The position numbers were made by a program, and so were the translations under genes. The notes beneath the pieces were generated by a model, which ran no database searches, was not told the DNA's origin, and saw only the letters and a program-made list of their open reading frames with translations. DNA of 44,010 nucleotides from Pseudomonadota bacterium (GTDB lineage: Bacteria > Pseudomonadota > Alphaproteobacteria > Acetobacterales > Acetobacteraceae), in NCBI GenBank assembly GCA_021780935.1, contig JAJXXT010000146.1:1-44010 (forward strand), written 5' to 3'. Positions 26,140 to 35,269 of this stretch are shown here, piece after piece (position 1 is the first letter of the stretch; every line of letters starts with the position of its first letter).

Positions 26140-26682
26140 TCATTTGGGCGCCAGCACCATCACCATCTGGCGGTTTTCCATCCGCGGCATCTGCTCGACC
26201 TTGGTGGTCGCGTCCATCTCGCCGCGAATGCGTTCGAGCACCTTGATGCCGATTTCCTGGTGCGCCATCTCGCGGCCGCGGAAACGCAGCGTCACCTTGA
26301 CCTTGTCGCCCTCGTCGATGAAGCTGCGAACGGCGCGCATCTTCACCTGATAGTCATTCTCGTCGATATTCGGCCGGACCTTGATTTCCTTAATCTCGAC
26401 GACTTTCTGCTTTTTCTTGGCCTCGTTCTTTTTCTTCTGAATTTCGTATTTGTATTTACCGTAATCGAGGATCTTCACCACCGGCGGCGAGGCGTTCGGG
26501 CTGATCTCCAGCAGATCGAGCCCCACGGCAAAGGCGCGGTTCAGCGCATCGCGGGCGGTCATCACCCCCAGCATCTCGCCATCCTGGTCGATAAGGCGCA
26601 CGGAGGGGGAACGGATTTCATCGTTCACGCGCGGGCCGTCACGGGACGGTGCGGGCGCGTTCGGCATCGGGGGTCGGGGTAT
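26140..26682 (-). CDS. infC: translation initiation factor IF-3, non-AUG (ATA) start
   Basis: IF-3 of about 180 residues, which checks the initiator tRNA codon on the 30S subunit. The N domain has [18 protein letters not shown]; the linker is [18 protein letters not shown] and the C domain [21 protein letters not shown] perfect AGGAG (26693-26689) stands 6 nt before an in-frame ATA at 26682, but 21 nt before the first in-frame ATG at 26667. The residues from the ATA ([17 protein letters not shown]) line up with the start of alphaproteobacterial IF-3. Rare initiators are known for infC because IF-3 rejects non-AUG starts and thus limits its own synthesis. If the ATG is used the protein is 175 residues. 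Confidence 0.9.
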   Translation of the reverse strand: MPRPPMPNAPAPSRDGPRVNDEIRSPSVRLIDQDGEMLGVMTARDALNRAFAVGLDLLEISPNASPPVVKILDYGKYKYEIQKKKNEAKKKQKVVEIKEIKVRPNIDENDYQVKMRAVRSFIDEGDKVKVTLRFRGREMAHQEIGIKVLERIRGEMDATTKVEQMPRMENRQMVMVLAPK

Positions 26683-26737
26683 GGGAAGCTCCTGACAGGG
26701 TGAGAGACGTCTTTTTGCGCCGCAAATCGGCCGCGGA

Positions 26738-28669
26738 TCAAGTCGCGCGTGTGAGGTCGGGTGGCGTGGCCTCCGCCGCAAGCCTTGCCACCGCCTCGTC
26801 GAGGGCCAGAATTTCCTGCGCCTCGCCGCCGAGCCGGCGCAGGGCCACGCTGCGGCTCTCCGCCTCGCGCCGGCCGACCACCAGGATCAGCGGCACATGG
26901 GTCAGCGTATGGTCGCGGATCTTGGCGTTGATCTTTTCGCGTCCGGTATCAAGGATGGTGGTCAACCCCTTGGCACGCAACGCCGCCGCCACCTCCGCGG
27001 CATAGACATCGGCGTCGGAGACGATGGTCGCCACCACCGCCTGCACCGGTGCCAGCCACAGCGGAAACCGCCCGGCGAATTGCTCGATGAGCATGCCGAG
27101 GAAGCGCTCGAAGCTGCCGAGGATCGCCCGGTGCAGCATCACCGGCCGGTGCCGTGCGCCGTCCTCGCCGACATATTCCGCATCGAGCCGCTCCGGCAGC
27201 ACGAAATCCACCTGCAGCGTGCCGCACTGCCATTCCCGCCCGATCGCGTCGCGCAGCACGAACTCGAGCTTCGGCCCGTAGAACGCGCCTTCGCCGGGGT
27301 TGATCGCGTACTCCACCCCGGCCTCCCGGCAGGCGCGCTCCAGCGCCGCCTCCGCCTTGTCCCACACCGCGTCGGACCCGGCACGAAGCTCGGGCCGCGT
27401 CGAGAATTTCACGTGGTACTCGGGAAAGCCGAAATCCCGGTAGATCGAGGTCAACAGCTCGACGAAGCGGATGGTCTCGCTGCCGATCTGGTCCTCGGTG
27501 CAGAAGATATGCCCGTCATCCTGCTGGAACGCGCGCACCCGCATGATGCCGTGCAGCGCGCCCGAGGGCTCGTAGCGGTGGTCCTGGCCGAACTCGGCGA
27601 GCCGCAGCGGCAGCTCGCGATAGGAGCGCAGGCCCTGGCGGAACACCATCACCGCGCCGGGGCAGTTCATCGGCTTCAGTGCGAGGGTCTTATCCTCGTC
27701 CTCTACCTGGACGATGAACATGTGCTCGCGGAATTTCTCCCAGTGGCCGGATTTCTCCCACAGGGAGCGGTCCACAAGCTGCGGCGTCTTGATCTCGACA
27801 TAGCCCGACGCCTCCAGCCGGCGGCGGACATAGCGCTCCGCGGTCTGGTAGAGTCTCCAGCCATTGGGGTGCCAGAAGACGGCGCCCACCGCGGCCTCTT
27901 CGAGGTGGAACAGGTTCATCTCGCGGCCGATGCGCCGGTGGTCGCGCTTCTCGGCCTCCGCCAGCTGATGGAGATAGGCCGCCAGCTCTTTCTCGTCGCG
28001 CCAGGCGGTGCCGTAGATGCGGCTGAGCATCGCGTTGCGATGGTCGCCCCGCCAGTACGCGCCGGCGACGCGCATCAGCTTGAACGCCTGGCCGATATCG
28101 GCGGTGCTGCGCATATGCGGCCCGCGGCAGAGATCGACCCAGTCGCCCTGGCGATAGAGGGTGATGGTCTCGCCGCCCGGCAGGTCGCGGATCAGCTCCA
28201 CCTTGTAGCGCTCGCCCTTGGCCGTGAAGAGTGCGACCGCGTCCTCGCGGCTCACCACCTCGCGCTCGAAGGTTTTGCCCTCGGCGATGATGGCGCGCAT
28301 CTCGGCCTCGATCGCCGCGAAATCCTCGGGCGTGAACGGCGTGTCCCGGGCGAAATCGTAATAGAACCCGTTCTCGATCGCGGGACCGATGGTCACCTGG
28401 GTGCCCGGATAGAGACGCTGCACCGCCTCGGCCAGCACATGCGCCGCATCGTGACGGATCAGCTCCAGCGCCGCATCGTCCTTGCGGGTGACGAAGACCA
28501 CAGCGGCGTCATGCTCGATGTGCCGGGCGAGGTCCATCAGCGTGCCATCGACGCGCATCGCCAGCGCCGCCCGTGCCAGGCCGGGCCCGATTGCGGCCGC
28601 GACCTGCGTACCCGTGACCGGCCCGTCGAAGGCGCGGGTCGAGCCGTCGGGCAGCGTCAGGATGGGCAT
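26738..28669 (-). CDS. thrS: threonyl-tRNA synthetase
   Basis: A class II synthetase of 643 residues, full length. The order is TGS domain (about 1-60, with [14 protein letters not shown]), the editing SAD domain ([30 protein letters not shown]), catalytic core and anticodon domain. Zinc-binding Cys occurs in KPMNCPGAV, motif 2 in [16 protein letters not shown] and motif 3 in [15 protein letters not shown]. It precedes infC by 55 bp, the common thrS-infC order. ATG 28669 starts at the conserved TGS domain; no T-box or operator mimic was recognised in the 40 bp before it. Confidence 0.97.
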   Translation of the reverse strand: MPILTLPDGSTRAFDGPVTGTQVAAAIGPGLARAALAMRVDGTLMDLARHIEHDAAVVFVTRKDDAALELIRHDAAHVLAEAVQRLYPGTQVTIGPAIENGFYYDFARDTPFTPEDFAAIEAEMRAIIAEGKTFEREVVSREDAVALFTAKGERYKVELIRDLPGGETITLYRQGDWVDLCRGPHMRSTADIGQAFKLMRVAGAYWRGDHRNAMLSRIYGTAWRDEKELAAYLHQLAEAEKRDHRRIGREMNLFHLEEAAVGAVFWHPNGWRLYQTAERYVRRRLEASGYVEIKTPQLVDRSLWEKSGHWEKFREHMFIVQVEDEDKTLALKPMNCPGAVMVFRQGLRSYRELPLRLAEFGQDHRYEPSGALHGIMRVRAFQQDDGHIFCTEDQIGSETIRFVELLTSIYRDFGFPEYHVKFSTRPELRAGSDAVWDKAEAALERACREAGVEYAINPGEGAFYGPKLEFVLRDAIGREWQCGTLQVDFVLPERLDAEYVGEDGARHRPVMLHRAILGSFERFLGMLIEQFAGRFPLWLAPVQAVVATIVSDADVYAAEVAAALRAKGLTTILDTGREKINAKIRDHTLTHVPLILVVGRREAESRSVALRRLGGEAQEILALDEAVARLAAEATPPDLTRAT

Positions 28670-28709
28670 GGTGTCAGCGTCTCCGGAAAACAGGGTGGCG
28701 TGTATGGCG

Positions 28710-29612
28710 CTAGGAAACCGCCGCCGCAACCCGCTCGACCGGCAGGTCGGCGAGGTTGTGGGAACGGATCACGGTGGGCCAGCCACCACCGGGCAGGCGC
28801 GGCGCGGTCAGCGCCGGGTCGCTGTCCGGCCCGAACAGCACCACGCTGCGGCAGCCCATGGCGGCGGCGATGTGCATCGGCCCGGTGTCGTTGCCCACGG
28901 CCAGCTCCGCCCGCGCCGCGACCGCGAACAGCTCCGTCATGCTCGTCCGCCCGGTGAGGTCGAGCGCCGTGTCGCAGCGTGCGCGGATGGCGGCGGCCAG
29001 CGGAGCCTCGGCCGCCCCGCCCAGCACCACCGGCACCATGCCGCGCGCGGCCAGGATTGCCGCCAGCTCGCCGAAGTGTTCCGACGGCCAGCGTTTGCCC
29101 GGCCGATGCGGCGCCGCCCCCGGCACCAGCAGGGCCGCGCGCGGCGGCAGCGCCGGACCGCCGGCCGCGAGCGCGGACCAGTCCGGCTCCGGCAGGGCCG
29201 CGATCCCGGCCTGGCGCAATTGCCCCTCCAGCCGCTCGCGCGTGTGCATCCGGTTGCGTTCGGGGTCGGTGTCGGGGAAGCGCATGGCGCGGCCGATCCC
29301 GCTCCATTCCCCGCCGCCGGCAAGCCGTCCGTACCAGGCGCTGCGTGCCGAGGTCTGCAGGTCATAGACACGGCTGAACCCGCGCAGAAACCGCCGCAGC
29401 CGCGCCAGCCGGACAAGGTTCCAGAATCGCGGCCGCGTATCCACCACCACCTCGTCGAACCACGCCAGCCGCAGCGCGAGATCGGCGTAGGGCAGGGTGG
29501 TCAGCAGCGTGATCGCGTCCTCGGCGTGCCGCGCGCGGATCCCCGCGAAGGCCGCGCCGCTGAGCACGAAATCGCCGAGCGCGCCATGGCGGATCACCAG
29601 CACCCGGCTCAT
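28710..29612 (-). CDS. glycosyltransferase family 9 (heptosyltransferase-like)
   Basis: A 300-residue GT9 protein. The N-terminal [19 protein letters not shown] and the C-terminal [20 protein letters not shown] are the ADP-heptose:LPS heptosyltransferase signatures, with VLFGPDSDP after. Members add heptose or related sugars to the lipid A-core at the inner face of the cytoplasmic membrane. It is 28 bp downstream of a GT4 gene, and the two likely act on the same glycan. ATG 29612 is clear; the upstream open frame is GT4 shadow. Confidence 0.9.
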   Translation of the reverse strand: MSRVLVIRHGALGDFVLSGAAFAGIRARHAEDAITLLTTLPYADLALRLAWFDEVVVDTRPRFWNLVRLARLRRFLRGFSRVYDLQTSARSAWYGRLAGGGEWSGIGRAMRFPDTDPERNRMHTRERLEGQLRQAGIAALPEPDWSALAAGGPALPPRAALLVPGAAPHRPGKRWPSEHFGELAAILAARGMVPVVLGGAAEAPLAAAIRARCDTALDLTGRTSMTELFAVAARAELAVGNDTGPMHIAAAMGCRSVVLFGPDSDPALTAPRLPGGGWPTVIRSHNLADLPVERVAAAVS

Positions 29613-29640
29613 TGCCCCACCCCGTTCATCGCTGCGCGGG

Positions 29641-30819
29641 TCATCGTCCCGCCAACAGCTCCTCGTACACATCGAGCGTCGCGTCCTGCATGCGCCCGAG
29701 GTCGTGATGCGCCAGCACGAAGCCGCGCGCCGCCTGCCCGATCGCCAGCCGATCCGCCGCCGCCATCGCCAGCACCGCGTCGAGCCGTGCCGCCAGCGCC
29801 GCCTCGTCGCCCGGAGCGACGCGCCAGCCGGTCTCACCCTCCACCACCGTCTCGCGCGCGGCGCCGTGGTCGCTCGCGATCACCGGCCGCCCCATCGCCA
29901 GCGCCTCGGCGATCACCAGGCCGAATGCCTCGGGATCGGTCGACGCATTCACCACCACGTCGCTGAGCATCAGGGCCGCCGGCATGTCCTCGATATGACC
30001 GACCATCCGCACGCGCCCGGCAACCCCCAGCGTCTCGGCGAGCGTCGCCAGTTCCCTCGCATAGCCCTGCCGGCGCGCCTCCCCGGTCAGCACCACCACC
30101 GCGTCGCGCCGCGACATGCGGGCCAGCGCGCCGATCAGCACGGCCTGCCCCTTCCAGCGCGTGAGCCGTCCCGGCAGCAGGATGGTCGGCGCCCCGTCCG
30201 GCACGCGCCAGCTCGCGGCCATCCGCACCAGCCGGTCCGCCACCACCACCGCGGGATCGAAAATCGCCGTATCGACGCCATGTGCCACCACGCGCAGCCG
30301 GTCGGGCGGGGTGGCATGGCGCGCCGCCACCGTCTCGGCCACGAACCGGCTCGGCGCGATCACCCGCCCCCCTCGCGCCATCACCGAGTTGTAGAGGCGT
30401 TTGCCGGGGAAACCCTCGGAATAGGTGCCGTGATAGGTGGTGACCAGCGCCACCCCGGTGCGTTGCGCCGCGAGCCAGGCCGACCATGCCGGCGCGCGCG
30501 AATGCGCGTGCAGCAGGTCGATGCCGTTCTCGCGGATCGCCGCCTCCAGCCGCCGTGCGTTGGCGCGGATCGCCAGCGGCCCGCGCCGGTCGAGCGGCAG
30601 CGTCACGTGCCGCCCGCCACGCTCCACCGCCGGCACCAGCCGCCCGCCGCTCGAGGCGACCAGCGAGGTGCCCCCGGCCCGCGCCACGGCCGCGCTGAGC
30701 GTCAGAACGTGCCGCTCCACCCCGCCCATGTCGAGCGCGGGCAGCACCTGCATCACCACCGGCCGGGGCGAACCAGGCGAAGGCGGGTCGAGCGGACGCG
30801 AATCGGGGAGGGCGGCCAT
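29641..30819 (-). CDS. glycosyltransferase family 4 protein
   Basis: A 392-residue GT-B glycosyltransferase. Acceptor domain: VMQVLPALDMGGVERHVLTL and LLHAHSRAPAWSAWLAA. Donor domain: TILLPGRLTRWKGQAVLIGA, VRMVGHIEDMPAALMLSDVV and the GT4 motif DPEAFGLVIAEALAMGRPVI. Together with the adjacent GT9 gene it probably builds lipopolysaccharide core or another envelope glycan. nadC lies 58 bp upstream on the same strand, so the pair may be read from the nad transcript. Confidence 0.9.
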   Translation of the reverse strand: MAALPDSRPLDPPSPGSPRPVVMQVLPALDMGGVERHVLTLSAAVARAGGTSLVASSGGRLVPAVERGGRHVTLPLDRRGPLAIRANARRLEAAIRENGIDLLHAHSRAPAWSAWLAAQRTGVALVTTYHGTYSEGFPGKRLYNSVMARGGRVIAPSRFVAETVAARHATPPDRLRVVAHGVDTAIFDPAVVVADRLVRMAASWRVPDGAPTILLPGRLTRWKGQAVLIGALARMSRRDAVVVLTGEARRQGYARELATLAETLGVAGRVRMVGHIEDMPAALMLSDVVVNASTDPEAFGLVIAEALAMGRPVIASDHGAARETVVEGETGWRVAPGDEAALAARLDAVLAMAAADRLAIGQAARGFVLAHHDLGRMQDATLDVYEELLAGR

Positions 30820-30877
30820 CTGGCGGCTATAGCGGCCCCTCGGCGGCGGTCCAGTCGTCGGCCTGCGCGAACGGCCG

Positions 30878-31789
30878 CTAGCCGAGGTAATCGAGGCCGA
30901 TATCGAGCGCCTTGACGCTGTGGGTCAGCGCGCCCACCGACAGCAGATCGACGCCCGCCGCCGCGATGGCCGGTGCGGTCTCGGCGGTGATGCCGCCCGA
31001 GGCCTCGGTCAGCGCCCGGCCGGCGACGATCGCCACCGCCTCGGCGAGCATCGGCGGGTCCATGTTGTCGAGCAGCACCGCATCGGCGCCGAGCACCATC
31101 GCCTCACGCAACTGCGCCAGCGTGTCCACCTCCAGCTCGATCTTGACCATGTGCCCGGCATGGGCGCGGGCGCGGCGCATCGCCTCGGCGACGGAGCCTG
31201 CGATCGCCACGTGGTTGTCCTTGATCAGCACCGCGTCATCGAGGCCGAAACGATGGTTGGAGCCGCCGCCGGCGCGCACCGCGTGTTTCTGCAGCGCCCG
31301 CAGCCCCGGCATGGTCTTGCGCGTGCACACCACATGCGCCCGCGTGCCGCGGATCGAATCCGCAATCGCCGCCGTCGCGGTCGCGATGCCGGAGAGATGG
31401 CACAGCAGGTTGAGCGCGGTGCGCTCGGCGGTCAGCAGGGCGCGTGCCGAGCCCGCGAGCCGCGCGATCGTCTCGCCCGCTGCCACGCGCGCGCCGTCGC
31501 CGCGCAGCACCGATATTTCCATCGCGGGATCGATCAGCGTGAAGGCGAGCAGCGCCGCATCGAGCCCCGCCACCACCCCCGCCCGGCGCGCCACCAGCGC
31601 CACCTCCGCCCGCGCCGCCGCCGGCACGATCGCATCCGTGGTGATGTCGCCAGCGCGCCCGAGATCCTCCAGCAGCGCCGCGCGCACGATTGGCTCGATC
31701 ATAACAAGCGGCAAGGGCATGATCAGCGGCAGCGACACCGGCCCGGGCGAGGCGGTGAGCGTCGCCGCCCTGACGGGCGTCGCGTCCAT
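30878..31789 (-). CDS. nadC: quinolinate phosphoribosyltransferase (decarboxylating)
   Basis: A 303-residue enzyme converting quinolinate and PRPP to nicotinate mononucleotide, CO2 and pyrophosphate. [15 protein letters not shown] opens the core; the substrate site is [21 protein letters not shown] followed by [16 protein letters not shown], and the barrel closes with LEASGGI-like [18 protein letters not shown] 31789 shares one base with the nadA stop (TGATG). The first 25 residues before [10 protein letters not shown] are extra, and the internal ATG there is an alternative start. Confidence 0.95.
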   Translation of the reverse strand: MDATPVRAATLTASPGPVSLPLIMPLPLVMIEPIVRAALLEDLGRAGDITTDAIVPAAARAEVALVARRAGVVAGLDAALLAFTLIDPAMEISVLRGDGARVAAGETIARLAGSARALLTAERTALNLLCHLSGIATATAAIADSIRGTRAHVVCTRKTMPGLRALQKHAVRAGGGSNHRFGLDDAVLIKDNHVAIAGSVAEAMRRARAHAGHMVKIELEVDTLAQLREAMVLGADAVLLDNMDPPMLAEAVAIVAGRALTEASGGITAETAPAIAAAGVDLLSVGALTHSVKALDIGLDYLG

Positions 31790-32811
31790 CACGCGATCTC
31801 CAGCATGCGCTCGACGGCGCGCCGGGCACGGGCGGCGATGTCGTCCGCGATCGTCACTTCCTCGCGCATCGTCTCCAGCGCCGCACGGATATTGCCGAGC
31901 GTGATGCGCTTCATGTGCGGGCAGAGATTGCACGGCCGGATGAACTCCACCGACGGGTTCTCGACCGCCACATTGTCGCTCATCGAACATTCCGTGAGCA
32001 GCACCACCCGCGCCGGCTTCTCGCGCGCGACATAGGCGCTCATGCCGGCGGTGGACCCGGCGTAGTCGGCCTCGGCCACGACCTCGGGCGGGCACTCGGG
32101 GTGCGCCAGCACGATCAGGCCGGGATGCGCCTCGCGCAGTGCGCGCACCTCGCCGGCGCTGAACCGCTCATGCACCTCGCAATGCCCGCTCCAGGCGACG
32201 ATCTCGACCTTGGTCTGCGCCGCGACGTTGCGCGCGAGATATTCGTCGGGGAGCATGATCACCTTCGACACGCCGAGCGATTCCACGACGGATTTGGCGT
32301 TGGCGGAGGTGCAGCAGATATCGGATTCCGCCTTCACCGCGGCCGAGGTGTTCACATAGGTCACCACCGGCACGCCGGGATGTGCCGCGCGCAGCAGCCG
32401 CACATCCTCGGCGGTGATCGAGGCGGCGAGCGAACAGCCGGCGTCGCTATCGGGGATCAGCACCGTCTTGCCGGGGTTCAGCAGCTTCGCGGTCTCGGCC
32501 ATGAAGTGAACGCCGGCGAGCACGATCACCTCGGCATCGGTCTCGGCCGCCTTGCGCGCCAGCGCCAGGCTGTCGCCCACCACGTCGGCGACACCGTGGT
32601 AGATTTCGGGCGTCTGGTAGTTGTGCGCGAGGATCACGGCGCGGCGGGCGCGCTTGAGTTCGAGGATGGCCGCGACATCCTCGGCGAAAACCGGCCACTC
32701 CATCGGCGGGATGACGGAGGAGAGCCGCTCGCGGATCGGCGCGGTGCGCGAGAGTGCCTCGGCGAGAGTGGGGGTTTCGGCGAGCGGGGGCGTCGATTTC
32801 AGGTGGCCCAT
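31789..32811 (-). CDS. nadA: quinolinate synthase A
   Basis: A 340-residue 4Fe-4S enzyme that condenses iminoaspartate with dihydroxyacetone phosphate to quinolinate. The three cluster cysteines lie in [19 protein letters not shown] and [23 protein letters not shown] and [14 protein letters not shown] are family signatures. ATG 32811 is preceded by GGGAG 7 nt upstream; two further in-frame ATGs (32841, 32877) lie within the operator. nadB, which makes iminoaspartate, is not between nadA and nadC, where it often lies. Confidence 0.96.
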   Translation of the reverse strand: MGHLKSTPPLAETPTLAEALSRTAPIRERLSSVIPPMEWPVFAEDVAAILELKRARRAVILAHNYQTPEIYHGVADVVGDSLALARKAAETDAEVIVLAGVHFMAETAKLLNPGKTVLIPDSDAGCSLAASITAEDVRLLRAAHPGVPVVTYVNTSAAVKAESDICCTSANAKSVVESLGVSKVIMLPDEYLARNVAAQTKVEIVAWSGHCEVHERFSAGEVRALREAHPGLIVLAHPECPPEVVAEADYAGSTAGMSAYVAREKPARVVLLTECSMSDNVAVENPSVEFIRPCNLCPHMKRITLGNIRAALETMREEVTIADDIAARARRAVERMLEIA

Positions 32812-32861
32812 CTTATGCTCCCTTTGAGCATTGTTGCTCATATGCTGGTGCGGAGCATAAG
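32812..32861. promoter_or_regulatory. multi-part operator before nadA
   Basis: The hexamer ATGCTC or its complement GAGCAT recurs through 50 bp. A perfect 17-bp palindrome at 32815-32831 has arms atgctc and gagcat around ccttt. A second palindrome, tgagca-ttgt-tgctca, is at 32825-32840. Outer arms cttatgctcc (32812-32821) and ggagcataag (32852-32861) are also perfect. On the minus strand a TTGACA -35 follows at 32870-32865, so bound regulator would block the promoter; the first palindrome also holds the nadA GGGAG. The NadQ/NrtR-like protein upstream is the likely binder. Confidence 0.7.
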
Positions 32862-32928
32862 GGGTGTCAAGTCCCACGTCGTTTCGCTGGCCGCTCGCCG
32901 CCCGGGCCGGATCGAGCCTGGTGCCGCC

Positions 32929-33903
32929 CTAACCCCGAGTCACCCCCACCTTGGTTCCCGCCACCGCCCGCTCCTCCAGCACCGCGCGGCGGAAGCGGAA
33001 CAGCTTTGCCGGCCGACCGCCGGTCTGGTGCGCGACGGCGCCGGTTTCCTCCACCAGTTCCTGCTGCTCGATCAGGCGGCGGAAATTCTGCTTGTGCATC
33101 GCCTGTCCCGCGATCGCCTCCACACAGCGCTGGAGGTCCAGCAGCGTGAAGGCCGGCGGCAGCAGCTCGAACACCACCGGCCGGTATTTGATCTTCGCGC
33201 GCAGCCGCGCGATGCCGGTCGCGAGGATGCGGCGATGGTCGCCCACCATCGCGGACCCCGGCAGGTCGCCGCCGGCTTCCGCCACCACCCCCGCCTCCCA
33301 CAACAGCTCGTAGCGCTGCAGCACCAGCTCCTCGTGCCAGGGCATGCCGTCGAGCCCGAACACCAGCGCCGCGCGCCGCCGCCGGGTCGCGCCGTCGCCG
33401 CTGTCGGCCCAGCGTGCCAGGCGCGGCGCGATGGCCCGCGCCGCCATCGCCACCCCGCCGCCGCGCCGGTCCTCCCACGGGAAATAATCGTACCAGCTTC
33501 GCCAGGCGGGCTCGTCGGCTCCCGCCGGCGGCCCCTCGCGCGTCAGGGCGAGGTAGGAGATCGAGACCGCGTGGCCGCGCCCGCCTCGTTCCGCGGCATC
33601 GGCGCCGGCAGCATTGGCATCAGCGCCATCCACGTCGGCAAACGTGTAGAGCTGTTCGACATAGCCGAGCGGGTGATGCGTCTGCGATTCCACCCAGCCG
33701 CGCAGCCCCGCCTGCAGCGAGTGGTGACGCAGCTGGAACGGGCCGGAGGGCAGGGTGGTGCCGCCGCGGATCGCCAGCACCAGCGGCTCGCCCAGCCCGC
33801 GCTCGCGCGGCGTCACCGCCACCAGCACCGCGATGAGATCGACGGCACCGGCCGCCGGCCCATCACGCCCGCCCTCACGCTGCCTCAACTGTCCCCGCCG
33901 CAC
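32929..33903 (-). CDS. nadQ: NadQ/NrtR-like Nudix-fold regulator of NAD synthesis
   Basis: A protein of about 324 residues with a Nudix-like domain and a C-terminal winged helix. The first has GYVEQLYTFAD and AVSISYLALTRE, as in NrtR; the catalytic Nudix box is degenerate (GWVESQTHHPLG), suggesting ligand sensing rather than hydrolysis. The second has ELLPPAFTLLDLQRCVEAIA and KQNFRRLIEQQELVEETG, ending GRPAKLFRFRR. In alphaproteobacteria such regulators repress nad genes. It lies 117 bp upstream of nadA on the same strand with the operator between. An Ala/Asp/Gly-rich insertion (DGADANAAGADAAERGG) follows the EQLYTFAD motif. GTG 33903 is the suggested start; TTG 33888 is possible and longer frames overlap capA. 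Confidence 0.82.
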   Translation of the reverse strand: MRRGQLRQREGGRDGPAAGAVDLIAVLVAVTPRERGLGEPLVLAIRGGTTLPSGPFQLRHHSLQAGLRGWVESQTHHPLGYVEQLYTFADVDGADANAAGADAAERGGRGHAVSISYLALTREGPPAGADEPAWRSWYDYFPWEDRRGGGVAMAARAIAPRLARWADSGDGATRRRRAALVFGLDGMPWHEELVLQRYELLWEAGVVAEAGGDLPGSAMVGDHRRILATGIARLRAKIKYRPVVFELLPPAFTLLDLQRCVEAIAGQAMHKQNFRRLIEQQELVEETGAVAHQTGGRPAKLFRFRRAVLEERAVAGTKVGVTRG

Positions 33904-33948
33904 CGCCGCATCTTTCCCTGCCTCGTCACCCGGCTCTATCCTCGCCGC

Positions 33949-35262
33949 ATGCCCAGCGAATTCAACCTTGCCCTCACCGGTGATTCCATCCTCCAGCGCC
34001 GCCTGCTCTCGACGACAGACCCCGCACTGCTCCCCCTGTTCGACCGCATCCGCGCCGCGGACCTTGCCTTCACAAATCTCGAAGTGCTGGCCAACGACTA
34101 TCGCGGCGAGCCGGCGCTGGAATCCGGCGGCTCGCATTTCGGCGCGCCCGCCTGGGTGCTCGACGATCTGCGCGCCGCCGGCTTCAGCCTCTTCGCCGCC
34201 GCCACCAACCATGCCCTGGATTACGGCACCACCGGCCTGATGCTGACCATCGAGGCGCTGGAGGCGCGCGGCATCGCCTTCGCGGGCATCGGCCGCAACC
34301 TCGAGGACGCGCGCCGCCCCGCCTATGTCACGCACCCCAAGGCAAGCGTGGCGCTGATTTCCTGCACCGCCACCTTCGCCCGCGGCCAGGAAGCCTCGGA
34401 GCAGCGGCCCGACATGCCGGGCCGCCCCGGCGTGGCACCGCTGCGCCACGACACGGTCTACGAGGTCAGCGCCGAGCAGATCGCACAGCTACGCGCCATC
34501 GCCGACGCCACGGGGCTGGAGGCACGGCGCCAGCAGATGCTGGCGATGGGCTTCCATCGCGCACCCAAGGACAATTCGATTTTCCCGTTCGGCGCGATGC
34601 ATTTCCGCGCGGCGGCGAACCCCGCCATCCGCACCACCGCCCAGACCACCGATGTCGATGCTCTCGCCCGCTGGGTGCGCGAGGCCGCTTCCCTCGCCGA
34701 TCTCGTCGTCGTCAGCCTGCACGCGCATGAGCAGGGCGAGACGAAGGAACTGCCCGCCGAATTCATCCCGCCCTTCGCCCGCCGCATGATCGACGAGGGG
34801 GCGAGCCTGGTCGTCGGCCACGGACCGCATCTGCTGCGCGGCATGGAACTCTATCGCGGCCGGCCGATCTTCTACAGCCTCGGCAATTTCATCGGCCAGA
34901 ACGAGCTGGTGCCGCGCCTGCCCTCCGACAGCTACGAGCGCTTCGGCGCTGACCGCGACATGACGCCGGGGCAGGTCTATCGCCTGCGCACCGACAACGA
35001 TCGCCGCGGCTTCCCCGCCGACCGCCGCTACTGGGAGACGCTGGTGCCGATGCTCACTTGGCGTGACGGCGCGCTGGCGGCGATCGAGCTCATCCCTGTG
35101 GGGCTCGGCCTCGGCGAGCGCGCGCACCAGCGCGGCAGGCCGCTGCTTGCCACCGGCGAGGAGGCGGTGCGTATCCTCGATCGTTTCGCGGCGCTTTCGC
35201 AGCCCTTCGGCACGATCGTCGAGCGGCATGGCGAGACCGGGCGCGTCGTTCTGGCGTCGTGA
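33949..35262 (+). CDS. CapA family (PGA_cap) metallophosphatase-like protein
   Basis: A 437-residue protein related to CapA/PgsA of poly-gamma-glutamate synthesis and fused to no other domain. LALTGDSILQRRL, FTNLEVLAND, FAAATNHALDYG, VVSLHAHEQGE and VVGHGPHLLRGMELYRGRP are the metal-binding blocks; IFYSLGNFIGQ follows. No signal peptide or membrane anchor is seen, unlike true capsule CapA, so a cytoplasmic hydrolase is more likely. ATG 33949 begins at the first conserved strand, although the frame is open far upstream as a shadow of the nad genes. It is divergent from nadQ by 45 bp and followed after 7 bp by a hydrolase gene. Confidence 0.87.
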   Translation: MPSEFNLALTGDSILQRRLLSTTDPALLPLFDRIRAADLAFTNLEVLANDYRGEPALESGGSHFGAPAWVLDDLRAAGFSLFAAATNHALDYGTTGLMLTIEALEARGIAFAGIGRNLEDARRPAYVTHPKASVALISCTATFARGQEASEQRPDMPGRPGVAPLRHDTVYEVSAEQIAQLRAIADATGLEARRQQMLAMGFHRAPKDNSIFPFGAMHFRAAANPAIRTTAQTTDVDALARWVREAASLADLVVVSLHAHEQGETKELPAEFIPPFARRMIDEGASLVVGHGPHLLRGMELYRGRPIFYSLGNFIGQNELVPRLPSDSYERFGADRDMTPGQVYRLRTDNDRRGFPADRRYWETLVPMLTWRDGALAAIELIPVGLGLGERAHQRGRPLLATGEEAVRILDRFAALSQPFGTIVERHGETGRVVLAS

Positions 35263-35269
35263 CGGCGGC

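Noticed and set aside
31915..33948. Upstream extension of the CapA-like frame
   Set aside because: The extra 678 residues are antisense to nadA and the nadQ-like gene. Conserved CapA sequence begins only at 33949.
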